Assembly (NCBI GenBank): GCA_016789845.1
Contig: JAEUQA010000067.1
Location: 124,001-188,000 of the forward strand
Direction: 5' to 3'
DNA from: Chromatiales bacterium
Lineage (GTDB): Bacteria > Pseudomonadota > Gammaproteobacteria > Steroidobacterales > GCA-2729495
Length of the DNA stretch: 64,000 nt
In this document: in pieces, positions 42,366 through 50,226 of the stretch
Position numbering within the stretch: the first letter of the stretch is position 1
How the letters are laid out: the number at the start of each line of letters is the position of its first letter
The notes under the pieces: model-generated
Databases searched by the model: none
What the model saw: the letters and a program-made list of their open reading frames with translations, nothing else
Told to the model about the DNA's origin: nothing
Translations under genes and position numbers: made by a program

Positions 42366-43697
42366 TCAGTCCCCGGGCCGGTGCGGTCCCAGGAGGCCGG
42401 CTGCCTGGAGGCGGGCTGCCGCGCGATCCAGGATCTCCAGGCTCAATCCGGACTTGTCGCTGATATCCAGCGTCGAGTGCTTGCCGTCGGAGTAACTGAG
42501 CAGCCACAGCAGCGCCATCTGTGCGCTCTTCCTGTCGTTGTCCCCGCCGAGGTCATCGTACAGGCCCCGCCGACCGAGTTGCGGTTCGCAGTGGGGTGCC
42601 AGGTTCGTGAAGGTCCGGACCAGGTCCAGTTCGTCGAGGGCCGTTGAGCAGACGGCCAGTGCCTGGGCCAGGGCAGGGCCCGTGACCAGATCAAGGTTGT
42701 CTGCAGAGGTGTGGTACTCCGGATAGCGGCCAAAGGGTGTGCGCATCAGGCAGCCGACGGGCAGGTTGATGCCCGGCGAGTTGAACTGCCGCTCGTCGTA
42801 GCCGTAGGGACTGAAGTCCTCGATCCTGTGGTCGCCGGTCGTGCGGCGGAGCACGCGCTCGAGTACCCGGTCAGTGGTCGAGTTGCCAGCCCTGGAGCGC
42901 TTGTAAGTCAGCGGTCCGGCGTCGCCGATTCCGCTAAGGACGAGTCCGCCGATCGCCAGCCGCGCGCGCGCCTCATTGCGTGCCAGCCAGGTGATCGCCC
43001 CGATCGTTGCGGGGATGAACAGGAAGCGGTAGGTGTAGTGAGGCCGCCTGGAGCGCAGGGCCAGGCTTTTCGCCAGCATGGTCGCCACGGCAATCCCGGA
43101 CAGATTGTCATTCGCCAGGGACGGGTGGCAGATATGCGTCGAGATCAGCATCTCCCGGCTGCTTTCGCCCGGGACGACAAATTCCCCGTAGGTCAGGGAG
43201 CCGGGTTGCAGGCTGGCATCGATGACGACGTCGTAGCTGCCGGGTTGCAGGGCAAGGCGGCGCGTGTGCTGGAGGCAGAAGCCCCAGGAGGGCGAGTAGT
43301 AGCTGGTCCGGTAGGGGATCCAGTCGGGATGCTCGGGCAGGGAATGCAGGTGAGCCTGTAACTGCTCGAGTGTGACGCGCGTACGGACCGGTTCGCTGTA
43401 GCTCACCAGGTGCAGCGAATGATCGCGGAGGTCGATGACCCTTTGGCCCGTGTCGCTGGTGACGTGGGCCTCCGAGACGTTCCACTCCATGGGGACGGTC
43501 CAGTCGAAGACCCGGGTGCCGCTTGGCACCTCGTGAATGTCCAGATCGATATGTTCGTGCAGGATCCGGAGGGTCTCGCGTACGCCATTCCCCGTGATGC
43601 TCCTGACGATCGGGTACAGGCGCTGGCAGAGGGCGTACAGGTCTGCCCCGCTACCGGGCCCGGAGGGTTCCGGCTGCTTCCTGGGCGCGCCGGGCAT
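42366..43697 (-). CDS. DUF4910 aminopeptidase-like protein
   Basis: A 443-residue protein with the DUF4910/DUF2172 arrangement. The N-terminal region reads LYPIVRSITGNGVRETLRIL. The peptidase-like core has STHICHPSLANDNLSG near 225, GYDERQFNSPG near 330 and EYHTSADN near 360, which together resemble zinc ligands of M28-type aminopeptidases. A C-terminal winged-helix-like segment follows (about 385-440). These proteins recur in surface polysaccharide loci, often near RfbF-type genes, and I know of no established function. ATG 43697 follows the rfbF stop after one base. Confidence 0.8.
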   Translation of the reverse strand: MPGAPRKQPEPSGPGSGADLYALCQRLYPIVRSITGNGVRETLRILHEHIDLDIHEVPSGTRVFDWTVPMEWNVSEAHVTSDTGQRVIDLRDHSLHLVSYSEPVRTRVTLEQLQAHLHSLPEHPDWIPYRTSYYSPSWGFCLQHTRRLALQPGSYDVVIDASLQPGSLTYGEFVVPGESSREMLISTHICHPSLANDNLSGIAVATMLAKSLALRSRRPHYTYRFLFIPATIGAITWLARNEARARLAIGGLVLSGIGDAGPLTYKRSRAGNSTTDRVLERVLRRTTGDHRIEDFSPYGYDERQFNSPGINLPVGCLMRTPFGRYPEYHTSADNLDLVTGPALAQALAVCSTALDELDLVRTFTNLAPHCEPQLGRRGLYDDLGGDNDRKSAQMALLWLLSYSDGKHSTLDISDKSGLSLEILDRAAARLQAAGLLGPHRPGD

Positions 43698-43698
43698 G

Positions 43699-44475
43699 TC
43701 AGGCCCAGGTCTTCCAGGGCGCCTTGCCGGAATCCCACAGGGACTGGAGTACCTGCTTGTCCCGGAGCGTGTCCATCGGCCACCAGAAATCGTGATGCTT
43801 GTAGGCCGCCAGCTCGCCGGACTCCGCAAGAGTCTGCAACGGATCCCGTTCCCACACGGACTCGTCGCCAGCAAGGAACCGGCCGATCCCGGGCTCGAGC
43901 ACGAAGAAGCCACCGTTCACCCAGGCGCCGTCCCCACGGGGCTTTTCCTTGAAGGTGGTGACCATCGTTTCGCCCGCGCCGAGCGAGAACGCGCCGAAGC
44001 GGCCCTCCGGAAGCACCGCGGTCATGGTCGCCAGCTTGCCGTGGGCCCTGTGGAAGGCGACGGATCTGGTGATGTCCACGTTGCCGACCCCGTCGCCGTA
44101 GGTGAGGCAAAAAGTCTCCTCGCCGATGTACTGCAGCGCTCTCTTGATGCGCCCGCCGGTCATGGTGCTCTCGCCCGTGTCCACCAGCGTAACGCGCCAT
44201 GGCTCGATGTCATTGCGATGGAAGCTGGTGGTGCCCGCGTCAAGATCGAAGGTGACATCGGCTCGGTGGAGCGCGTAGGTGGAGAACCACTCCTTGATCA
44301 CGTGTCCCTTGTATCCGCAGCAGATCACGAAGTCGTTGATGCCGTGGGTGGAGTAGATCTTCATGATGTGCCAGAGGATCGGCATGTTGCCGATCTCTAC
44401 CATGGGCTTCGGGCGAACGGTGCTTTCCTCCGCTATGCGTGTGCCCAGGCCGCCGGCAAGGATCATGGCCTTCAT
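43699..44475 (-). CDS. rfbF: Glucose-1-phosphate cytidylyltransferase
   Basis: A 258-residue nucleotidyltransferase. It has [24 protein letters not shown] at the N-terminus with the conserved Lys, [10 protein letters not shown] (metal Asp) near 125, and [12 protein letters not shown] near 185. The length and [23 protein letters not shown] are typical of RfbF, which makes CDP-glucose from CTP and glucose-1-phosphate. It is the first gene of the 14-kb minus-strand block, with GGGGGAAC eight bases before the ATG. CDP-glucose normally goes to CDP-glucose 4,6-dehydratase (RfbG), which I do not see here. Confidence 0.93.
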   Translation of the reverse strand: MKAMILAGGLGTRIAEESTVRPKPMVEIGNMPILWHIMKIYSTHGINDFVICCGYKGHVIKEWFSTYALHRADVTFDLDAGTTSFHRNDIEPWRVTLVDTGESTMTGGRIKRALQYIGEETFCLTYGDGVGNVDITRSVAFHRAHGKLATMTAVLPEGRFGAFSLGAGETMVTTFKEKPRGDGAWVNGGFFVLEPGIGRFLAGDESVWERDPLQTLAESGELAAYKHHDFWWPMDTLRDKQVLQSLWDSGKAPWKTWA

Positions 44476-44527
44476 CGGGTTCGTTCCCCCATCGGGTGCG
44501 TCGTGTTCATTGTGTGCGTCCAGTCAT

Positions 44528-44569
44528 GGGGCCAGCCGATGTCCCGGCTGCGTGGAATCGGCCCCTTTT
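44528..44569 (+). terminator. Nested hairpin with T-run (attenuator-like)
   Basis: The outer arms GGGGCC (44528-44533) and GGCCCC (44560-44565) enclose inner arms AGCCG (44534-44538) and CGGCT (44545-44549). TTTT follows at 44566-44569. On the plus strand this has the form of an intrinsic terminator. There is no plus-strand gene directly before it, so it may be a leader attenuator or chance. Confidence 0.3.
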
Positions 44570-44777
44570 CGGCTTGCGAATTGTGGCATCTTCCGTCCGC
44601 GAGTGGGACCATCGGCAAGTCCTTCTGTGCAGCGGGTCACAGGGCCACCCCGGACGGCATGGCGGGCAGGGCCGGCGTCGGCCGCCCACCGCACTCCCGG
44701 GCAGTGCTGCAATTGTGTGAAGCAGTTCTCGGTCGCCGAACCGTGCTCCGGTAACACTCCACGAGGGGCGTGAAACG

Positions 44778-44783
44778 TATAAT
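44778..44783 (+). promoter_or_regulatory. Probable -10 box for the EpsB-type transferase
   Basis: A perfect TATAAT 88 bases before the GTG start. The region 16-18 bases upstream (CACTCC) does not look like a -35, so regulation by an activator is possible. Confidence 0.4.
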
Positions 44784-44870
44784 CGGTGGCCTGATGCTGA
44801 GGCCAGGCGCTTTCCACGTCCAACAACAAGAACGACCCGGCCTGGCCGGACCCACAGGGTATTGCCTGTC

Positions 44871-46367
44871 GTGAAGCTATTTCGAATCGCCAATAGCCGG
44901 TTTGTGGGGCAGACGGCTCTACTGGTCGTTTCTGACGTGTCGGTGGCCGTGTTCGCGTGCCTCCTGGCAGTTGGCATCCGCTTTGGTTTCGACCCGGCCG
45001 GCGTCGAGCGAGTGTTTGGCGATGTGGAACCCCGGGTGGCCTCATTTGCCTTCTGGATTGTCATCGGGATGCTCAGCATGGGCCTTTACCGGGCGCGGCA
45101 GCGCCCGACGAAGGCAGAGACGGTTGCCCGAGTGAGCCTGGCGGTGGTCATTGGCAGCGTCTGCAACATCCTCTTTTTCTACCTGGTGCCCGATACCTTC
45201 GACGCCGGACGGGGCGTATTGCTGCTCTCGACGCTCCTCTCCTGCGCCGGCCTGATCGGCATCCGCCTGCTGCTTCTTCGCCTGATGGACTCCAATCCGG
45301 TAAAGCGCCGCGTGATCGTCATCGGTACCGGGGAGCATGCGGCGAAGATCGGCAACCTGCGTCGCAGGTCCGACCGCAGGCGCTTCGATGCCGTGGCCTT
45401 CGTCGCCGTCGGCAACGGCGACTCCTCCCAGGCCGTGGCGCTCGGGATCGCGCCGGTCATCGACCCGTCCGAGGCGAGCTCGTACCCATGTGACGAGATC
45501 GTGGTGGCGCTCGACGATCGGCGCGGAACCCTGCCCATGAACTTCCTCCTGGAGTTCAAGCAGCGGGGCGTCCAGGTCACGGATCTGGTCGATTTTCTGG
45601 AGCGCGAGACGGAGTATCTCGACCTGGACATCCTGCGGCCGAGCTGGCTCCTGTACGAGCGCGGCAGTGAGACGGATCTCCTCTATCGCTGGCTAAAGCG
45701 CGGCTGTGATGTCATCTTCGGGGTCATCCTGCTGGTCCTGACCTCGCCGCTCCTGCTCCTGGCCGTGCTGGCGATCAAGGTGGAAGATGGCATTTCCGCA
45801 CCGATCTTCTACCGTCAGAAGCGCGTGGGGCATCATGGCAAGATCGTGCGCCTCTACAAGTTTCGCAGCATGCGGGTCGATGCGGAGCGCAACACCGGAC
45901 CGAGATGGGCCACGCAGGGCGATGACAGGGTCACCCGCGTCGGGCGCCTGCTCCGCCGCTTCCGCATCGACGAGTTGCCACAGATGATCAATATCATCCG
46001 GGGTGACATGAGCGTGGTGGGGCCACGGCCGGAGCGTCCGGAGTTTGTTGCATTGCTCTCCGAGCAGGTGCCCCTCTACTACTATCGTCATGGTGTCCGC
46101 CCGGGGCTGACTGGCTGGGCCCAACTCAATTTCCCCTATGGCGCCTCGGTCGAGGATGCCCGGGAGAAACTCAAGTACGACCTCTACTACATCAAGAACG
46201 CAAGCCTGATCCTCGACCTGCTGATCCTGATCCAGACGGTTGAGGTCGTGGTATGGGGGCGGGCTACTACAATGGCCGGCGGGGCTCGACCGACAGATGC
46301 GAGTCGGCGTGCCACGGAACCGGGGCGTCCGCACCTCATCAATCCGCCGGAGTCCGACGCCAGCTGA
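44871..46367 (+). CDS. Initiating sugar phosphotransferase, EpsB/WbaP type
   Basis: A 498-residue polyisoprenyl-phosphate hexose-1-phosphate transferase. There are about four N-terminal membrane helices, a central Rossmann-like region (VIVIGTGEHAAKI near 145), one more helix (FGVILLVLTSPLLLLAVLAI near 285) and the catalytic domain: IFYRQKRVGHHGKIVRLYKFRSMR, DELPQMINIIRGDMSVVGPRPERPEF. It belongs to the PEP-CTERM/EpsB_2 subgroup (TIGR03013-like). It attaches the first sugar to undecaprenyl phosphate. GTG 44871 is preferred over TTG 44862. It is encoded alone and meets the ATPase-FHA gene tail to tail. Confidence 0.93.
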   Translation: MKLFRIANSRFVGQTALLVVSDVSVAVFACLLAVGIRFGFDPAGVERVFGDVEPRVASFAFWIVIGMLSMGLYRARQRPTKAETVARVSLAVVIGSVCNILFFYLVPDTFDAGRGVLLLSTLLSCAGLIGIRLLLLRLMDSNPVKRRVIVIGTGEHAAKIGNLRRRSDRRRFDAVAFVAVGNGDSSQAVALGIAPVIDPSEASSYPCDEIVVALDDRRGTLPMNFLLEFKQRGVQVTDLVDFLERETEYLDLDILRPSWLLYERGSETDLLYRWLKRGCDVIFGVILLVLTSPLLLLAVLAIKVEDGISAPIFYRQKRVGHHGKIVRLYKFRSMRVDAERNTGPRWATQGDDRVTRVGRLLRRFRIDELPQMINIIRGDMSVVGPRPERPEFVALLSEQVPLYYYRHGVRPGLTGWAQLNFPYGASVEDAREKLKYDLYYIKNASLILDLLILIQTVEVVVWGRATTMAGGARPTDASRRATEPGRPHLINPPESDAS

Positions 46368-46381
46368 AGTCGAAGGAACGA

Positions 46382-47662
46382 TCAGCCCGTGAGGCGGTCG
46401 TCCAGTTCGTGGATGCCCGTGCGCTGACCGGTATCTTCATCGGAGATACTGGCCTGCTTCAGGGCCTGCTCCGTGACGGACTTGGTCGCCAGACTGCGTT
46501 TTTCGACGTAGAAGACAACGTCCACATGCCCGAGCGTGATGATGTCGCCGGAGCGAAGGAGGGCCCGGCCCCGTGGCTTGTGATTGACCTGGATGCCGTT
46601 ACGGCTGTTCAGGTCCTCAACGACAAAGATCCCGCCGATGCAGTCGATCAATGCATGACGCCGGCTCACCTCGTTGTCGATGATGACCACGTCGTTGGCC
46701 TTGCTGCGACCGATCACGCAGGGGAACGTGACAGCATCAACCTGGTCTACCAGTTGACCTGACCGGTAGACCATCAGGCTCACGTGGTTCTCCGGGCTGG
46801 ATCTCGAGGCGGCGGCCTTGGTGCTGCCAGTCGTCTTCTGGTCCTGCTCCTCGAACCACTGCCAGCGCAGTTCATGGACGACGTTATCGATGGTTTCGAG
46901 GTTGACGCGGGTCTGGCCTTCGACCATGCAGGCCGTCAGGGCCGTATCACACAAGGTGTTGATAAGGCGTGGAATTCCGCCCGTCAGTCGATGGATCTCA
47001 CCCAGTGTCTCCGGCTCGAAGATCGCATTCGCGGAACCCCCGGCGATCTGTAGCCTGTGCTCGATGTAATCCCGTGTCTCGCTTTCCTGCATGGGGTCGA
47101 GACACTGCCGGAGCCTGGCGCGCTGACGGAGCTGCGTGAGGCCGGGTGCGTCGAGGAGGTCGTCGAGCGTGGGCTGACCGGTCAGCACGATCGAAACGAT
47201 GCGCTGGTCGCTGGTGTCGATGCAGGAGAGCAGGCGAAGCTCCTCCAGCGCGGAGGAACTCAGGTTCTGCGCCTCATCAACAATGATGACCACGTGCTTC
47301 CCGGCCCGCTGCTGCTCCAGGAAGAAGCTGCGCAGCGTATCGAGCAGCATGACCTTCTTCTTCCGATAGTTCGGCATGCCGAACTCGGAGAGCAGTGCCT
47401 GCAACAACTCGATGTGCGACAGGGTGGTATGCACAAGCTTGGCCGTCACGTAGCCAGGGCCCAGTTCCTCCATGACGGTATTGAGGATGGTGGTCTTGCC
47501 GATCCCGATCTCGCCGGTGAGGATTACGAAGCTGTCGTGATTCATGAGCGCAAAGCGCACGTTGGCGACCGCCCGCGAGTGCTGGGGGGTCATGAACATG
47601 AATTTCGGGTCAGGCGCCAGGTCGAAGGGGCGAAACTGCAGATTGAAGAACTCTTCGTACAT
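46382..47662 (-). CDS. XrtA-associated ATPase fused to a C-terminal FHA domain
   Basis: A 426-residue protein. Residues 1-280 are an ExeA/GspA-like AAA ATPase: YEEFFNLQFRPFDLAPDP at the start, Walker A GEIGIGKTT near 50, Walker B VVIIVDEAQNLS near 120. This matches the PEP-CTERM/exosortase-A ATPase (TIGR03015-like). Residues about 315-400 form a forkhead-associated domain: FPCVIGRSKANDVVI, EVSRRHALID, LNSRNGIQV, the phosphothreonine-binding pattern. I recall family members as lacking this domain, so the fusion suggests control by Ser/Thr phosphorylation. ATG 47662 gives the conserved start; upstream ATG/GTG codons would add a non-conserved tail. Confidence 0.88.
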   Translation of the reverse strand: MYEEFFNLQFRPFDLAPDPKFMFMTPQHSRAVANVRFALMNHDSFVILTGEIGIGKTTILNTVMEELGPGYVTAKLVHTTLSHIELLQALLSEFGMPNYRKKKVMLLDTLRSFFLEQQRAGKHVVIIVDEAQNLSSSALEELRLLSCIDTSDQRIVSIVLTGQPTLDDLLDAPGLTQLRQRARLRQCLDPMQESETRDYIEHRLQIAGGSANAIFEPETLGEIHRLTGGIPRLINTLCDTALTACMVEGQTRVNLETIDNVVHELRWQWFEEQDQKTTGSTKAAASRSSPENHVSLMVYRSGQLVDQVDAVTFPCVIGRSKANDVVIIDNEVSRRHALIDCIGGIFVVEDLNSRNGIQVNHKPRGRALLRSGDIITLGHVDVVFYVEKRSLATKSVTEQALKQASISDEDTGQRTGIHELDDRLTG

Positions 47663-47776
47663 CCGTGCCCGTACTTTGCGCAGCGGGGCCAGCCTGGCCA
47701 CCAAAGTCAAGTATAACCCGCGTGAATTGGCTCCGGGCGCGAACAGTGGCACACTTTACTTTCCCGGGGCAGCGCT

Positions 47777-47806
47777 TTGCCAGTGCTGCGGCACACCGTA
47801 TATCAT
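47777..47806 (+). promoter_or_regulatory. Promoter of tRNA-Val
   Basis: TTGCCA (47777-47782) and TATCAT (47801-47806) are separated by 18 bases; TATATC two bases earlier gives 16. A GC-rich discriminator follows, and the tRNA begins about 10 bases after the -10. A GC discriminator is typical of stringently controlled stable-RNA promoters. Confidence 0.5.
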
Positions 47807-47816
47807 GGCGGCGCGC

Positions 47817-47891
47817 GGGCGATTAGCTCAGTGGTAGAGCGCTGCTTTCACACAGCAGAGGTCGAGTGTTCAATCCACTCATCGCCCACCA
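47817..47891 (+). tRNA. tRNA-Val (anticodon CAC)
   Basis: A complete cloverleaf. The acceptor GGGCGAT pairs with ATCGCCC, the D arm is GCTC...GAGC, the anticodon arm is CTGCT-TTCACAC-AGCAG with CAC in the loop, and the T arm is GAGTG-TTCAATC-CACTC. The CCA end is encoded. It decodes GUG. It stands alone between the ATPase-FHA gene and the epsL-like gene, both on the other strand. Confidence 0.95.
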
Positions 47892-47919
47892 TCCATCCCT
47901 GCCAGCCAGGCCCGGCAGC

Positions 47920-49302
47920 TCAGCGACGTATACCCACTCCCCGGTACCGGACGCCCAGATAGAGGCGGTTATTGGTCTGGTGAACATTGCCGCCCGCGAT
48001 CAAATCCGTCGTGTCCGAAACGTACGAATAGGTGCCGTACACGGATAGCGTCTCCGTCAGTCTCCAGGACAGACCGGTGTCCACCGTGAAGTAGTCCCTG
48101 TCCTGCCGGGCCAGTCCGAGCGAGGCTGTCTCGGGCTGGAAGATCTGGCCGACGGCCGACTCCCTGCTGTACAGCCCGCCGAGGGTGACGCCGAGCCGGG
48201 TGGTGAGTCGCCGGTCGACGTAGAGCCGAACCTGTTCCTGGATGACTTCAGTGCCATCGGACCTTGGCGCGATCTGGCTGCCAACGGAAAAGTTCAGGAT
48301 CGTCAGTTCGGACCGCTTGCGGAGATCGAGGCTGCCGACGAAGTTCCGCTCTTCATTGCTCGTTGAGCAGGGGTTCGAAGGCAGGCACAGGGCGCCGGTC
48401 AATGGGTCGAAGCCACCGATGATGCCCGCTACGTCGATCGAGCTGCGGGTAACGCCTAGCGTGATGGATCCGGAGAGCGTGTCGGAAAAGATCCGGTTGT
48501 AGGCGCCCGTGATGCCGAAGGAATCGGACGAGTTGCTGAACAGGCGTCCGGCTTCATCCGCGAGGAAGTTGCCGCCATTCAGGGCCAGGGCGAAATAGTT
48601 CCTGGCATCCAGCACATGGCGCAGGGAAACGTCCACGGAAGAGTAGGTGTAGTCCAGGTAATCCCTGGATGAGAGCAGTACTTCCCGGCCCTCGTCGTAG
48701 GTCGTTTCCGCGAATTGGCCGGAAATCCCGATCAGGTTGCGGGTGGAGAGCTGGTAGGTGAGTGATGGCCGGAGATTCCACGTCTTCTGGGTGTCCTCGC
48801 TGAACCGCCCGGAACCGCCGGTGACTGGCCCCGGGTCGTCCGGGTTGGACGGGGTGGCGCTTTCGAACTCGCTGGTGCGGATGCCCGTTTCCTGGTAGCG
48901 GCCGCTCAGTGCAATGCTTCCCAGGGCTCCAACGTGCTCCCCCAGGAGATCCACGTACAGGTCGTCGTCGTTCAGATCCTTGTTGCTCTTCAGGTAGTTC
49001 GTGTTGCGGATCCGGGGCGTCAGTGAAATCTCGCTGGTGGGCGTCTTGTAGGCTCCCCTGACCAGGGCGTCCGTGAACACGCCGAGGACATTGGCGGTCG
49101 CAGCAGGATTGATCGCGTTCTGCGCGGCCTCGGCTTCATCGCTGATGTAGCGCGGGTTGTTCTCGGTGGTAATACCCACGTCGACCTGGGGCGTAAGCTC
49201 CCAGTACCCGAAGGCGGGCCCGACGGGCGCCGCCAATGGCACAAGGGCCGTCATGAGCAGCGCCGGCCAACGGCGCTGCGCGCAATTGCGGGGAGATGTC
49301 AC
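47920..49302 (-). CDS. EpsL-like outer-membrane beta-barrel protein
   Basis: A 460-residue protein with an N-terminal signal (about 14-32, cleavage near AFGYWE) and many amphipathic strands separated by short turns (for example LSVYGTYSYVSD and NRLYLGVRYRGVG at the C-terminus). It fits the EpsL / exosortase-system barrel group (TIGR03014-like). Coupled to the EpsE-type exporter by an ATGA overlap, it probably helps move the polymer across the outer membrane. The extreme C-terminus is GIRR, not the usual terminal aromatic residue. It differs from the other barrel encoded at 18730. Confidence 0.82.
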   Translation of the reverse strand: MTSPRNCAQRRWPALLMTALVPLAAPVGPAFGYWELTPQVDVGITTENNPRYISDEAEAAQNAINPAATANVLGVFTDALVRGAYKTPTSEISLTPRIRNTNYLKSNKDLNDDDLYVDLLGEHVGALGSIALSGRYQETGIRTSEFESATPSNPDDPGPVTGGSGRFSEDTQKTWNLRPSLTYQLSTRNLIGISGQFAETTYDEGREVLLSSRDYLDYTYSSVDVSLRHVLDARNYFALALNGGNFLADEAGRLFSNSSDSFGITGAYNRIFSDTLSGSITLGVTRSSIDVAGIIGGFDPLTGALCLPSNPCSTSNEERNFVGSLDLRKRSELTILNFSVGSQIAPRSDGTEVIQEQVRLYVDRRLTTRLGVTLGGLYSRESAVGQIFQPETASLGLARQDRDYFTVDTGLSWRLTETLSVYGTYSYVSDTTDLIAGGNVHQTNNRLYLGVRYRGVGIRR

Positions 49303-49901
49303 GGCACCAGCACGGTGTCGCCGGGCTTAAGCACGATGTTCTGCTGCAAGCGCTTCCCTGCGGCAATGTCCCCGTAGGAGAAGGGGATCGCGGTCTGCGT
49401 GGTGCCTTCCCGGCGAAGGATCTTGATGTTATCGAGCTGCGCGAAGGGCGTGAAGCCGCCTGCCATGCTGATGGCCTGGACGACGTCCACGAAACGGTTG
49501 ATCGGGTACTCACCGGCCCGGTTGACCTGGCCAATGATGTAAACCTTGCTGCCCCGGGGTTCCAGGATGGCAATGCTGACGACGGGGTCCGGCACGAAGC
49601 GCGACACGCTCGTCGCAACGTCCCGCCGGATGTCCTCGATCGTCCTGCCCTCTGCACGGATGTCCCCGGTCAACGGGAAGGAGAAATAGCCATCCGGCCG
49701 AACGATCACCTGCTTCTGCAGGCCCTCTTCCCTCCACACCGAGATCTCGAGGATGTCCCCTGGGTTCACCCCGTACCCGCCCGCGACGGTAGCTGCGGGG
49801 GCGGCTGCCCTGGGGGCTTCGTCGGCGGCCCACGCGGTACCCGTCAGTGCCAGGATGGCGACAATCAGGCCCGAGACTCCGGCACGTAATCCGTTGATCA
49901 T
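49299..49901 (-). CDS. Polysaccharide export protein, EpsE type
   Basis: A 200-residue Poly_export/SLBB protein. It has a signal peptide (about 1-27, cleavage near TAWAAD) without a lipobox, then YGVNPGDILEISVWREEGL, VRPDGYFSFPLTGDI and GSKVYIIGQVNRAGEYPI. Unlike the paralogue at 22662 it is not a lipoprotein. AGGAG eight bases upstream fixes ATG 49901. It resembles EpsE of Methylobacillus-type EPS loci (TIGR03028-like). It forms a second export unit with the barrel gene that follows. Confidence 0.9.
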   Translation of the reverse strand: MINGLRAGVSGLIVAILALTGTAWAADEAPRAAAPAATVAGGYGVNPGDILEISVWREEGLQKQVIVRPDGYFSFPLTGDIRAEGRTIEDIRRDVATSVSRFVPDPVVSIAILEPRGSKVYIIGQVNRAGEYPINRFVDVVQAISMAGGFTPFAQLDNIKILRREGTTQTAIPFSYGDIAAGKRLQQNIVLKPGDTVLVP

Positions 49902-50226
49902 TTGGTCACTCCTGACAAGGACCCCAAAGGGGCGAAGCCTTCGCTTGGCCGATAGGCGGGTCGGCCGCATTTAGGTAACAGCCCGGGTAGGCGCGGGGGC
50001 CGGCCCGGGGCCGCACATTACCGAATGGACAGCTTGATAACCCGTGCCGCGCCAGCGATATACACTCGAAATGTGATTGTACTGGCCTTTTTGTCTTGCC
50101 GCGATGCTAGGTCGTCGCACTTTTCTCCCGGCAAAAAGTCCGGTCGACAGGCGCCTGTGAGAAGCGTCGCAGAAATGCTCCGCTCCCAAGCCTAGTGTGC
50201 GGTTTGCAGTAGTGTTTGCGTAGGTC
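49902..50226. other. 325-base divergent intergenic region
   Basis: No gene is seen. It separates epsE (-) from the WecA-like gene (+). Features: palindromes CCCCAAAGGGG (49922-49932) and GCGAAG-C-CTTCGC (49932-49944) in the epsE leader, a very GC-rich stretch at 49987-50022, and a TTGATA/ATATAC pair at 50034-50063 that could be a plus-strand promoter. The 50070-50165 part is AT-richer than the genes around it. Confidence 0.55.
50034..50063 (+). promoter_or_regulatory. Possible promoter for the WecA-like gene
   Basis: TTGATA (50034-50039) and ATATAC (50058-50063) are 18 bases apart. The -35 matches well and the -10 only moderately. It would give a leader of about 155 bases. Confidence 0.3.

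Larger units (their letters stand above)
44476..44870. other. 395-base divergent intergenic region
   Basis: No credible gene is present. It separates rfbF (-) from the EpsB-type transferase (+) and must hold both promoters. Seen in it: a nested inverted repeat at 44528-44565 followed by TTTT, a TATAAT at 44778-44783 on the plus strand, and a small hairpin GGCCT/AGGCC at 44788-44804. It is less GC-rich in places than the flanking genes. Confidence 0.6.

Noticed and set aside
41071..42507. The SGNH frame stays open upstream through the methyltransferase gene
   Set aside because: The extra part is the methyltransferase read in a wrong phase; the true SGNH start is near 41070.
47817..47891. tRNA-Val as an island integration site
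   Set aside because: No integrase, no repeat of the tRNA 3' end seen nearby, and the genes on both sides belong to the same EPS system.
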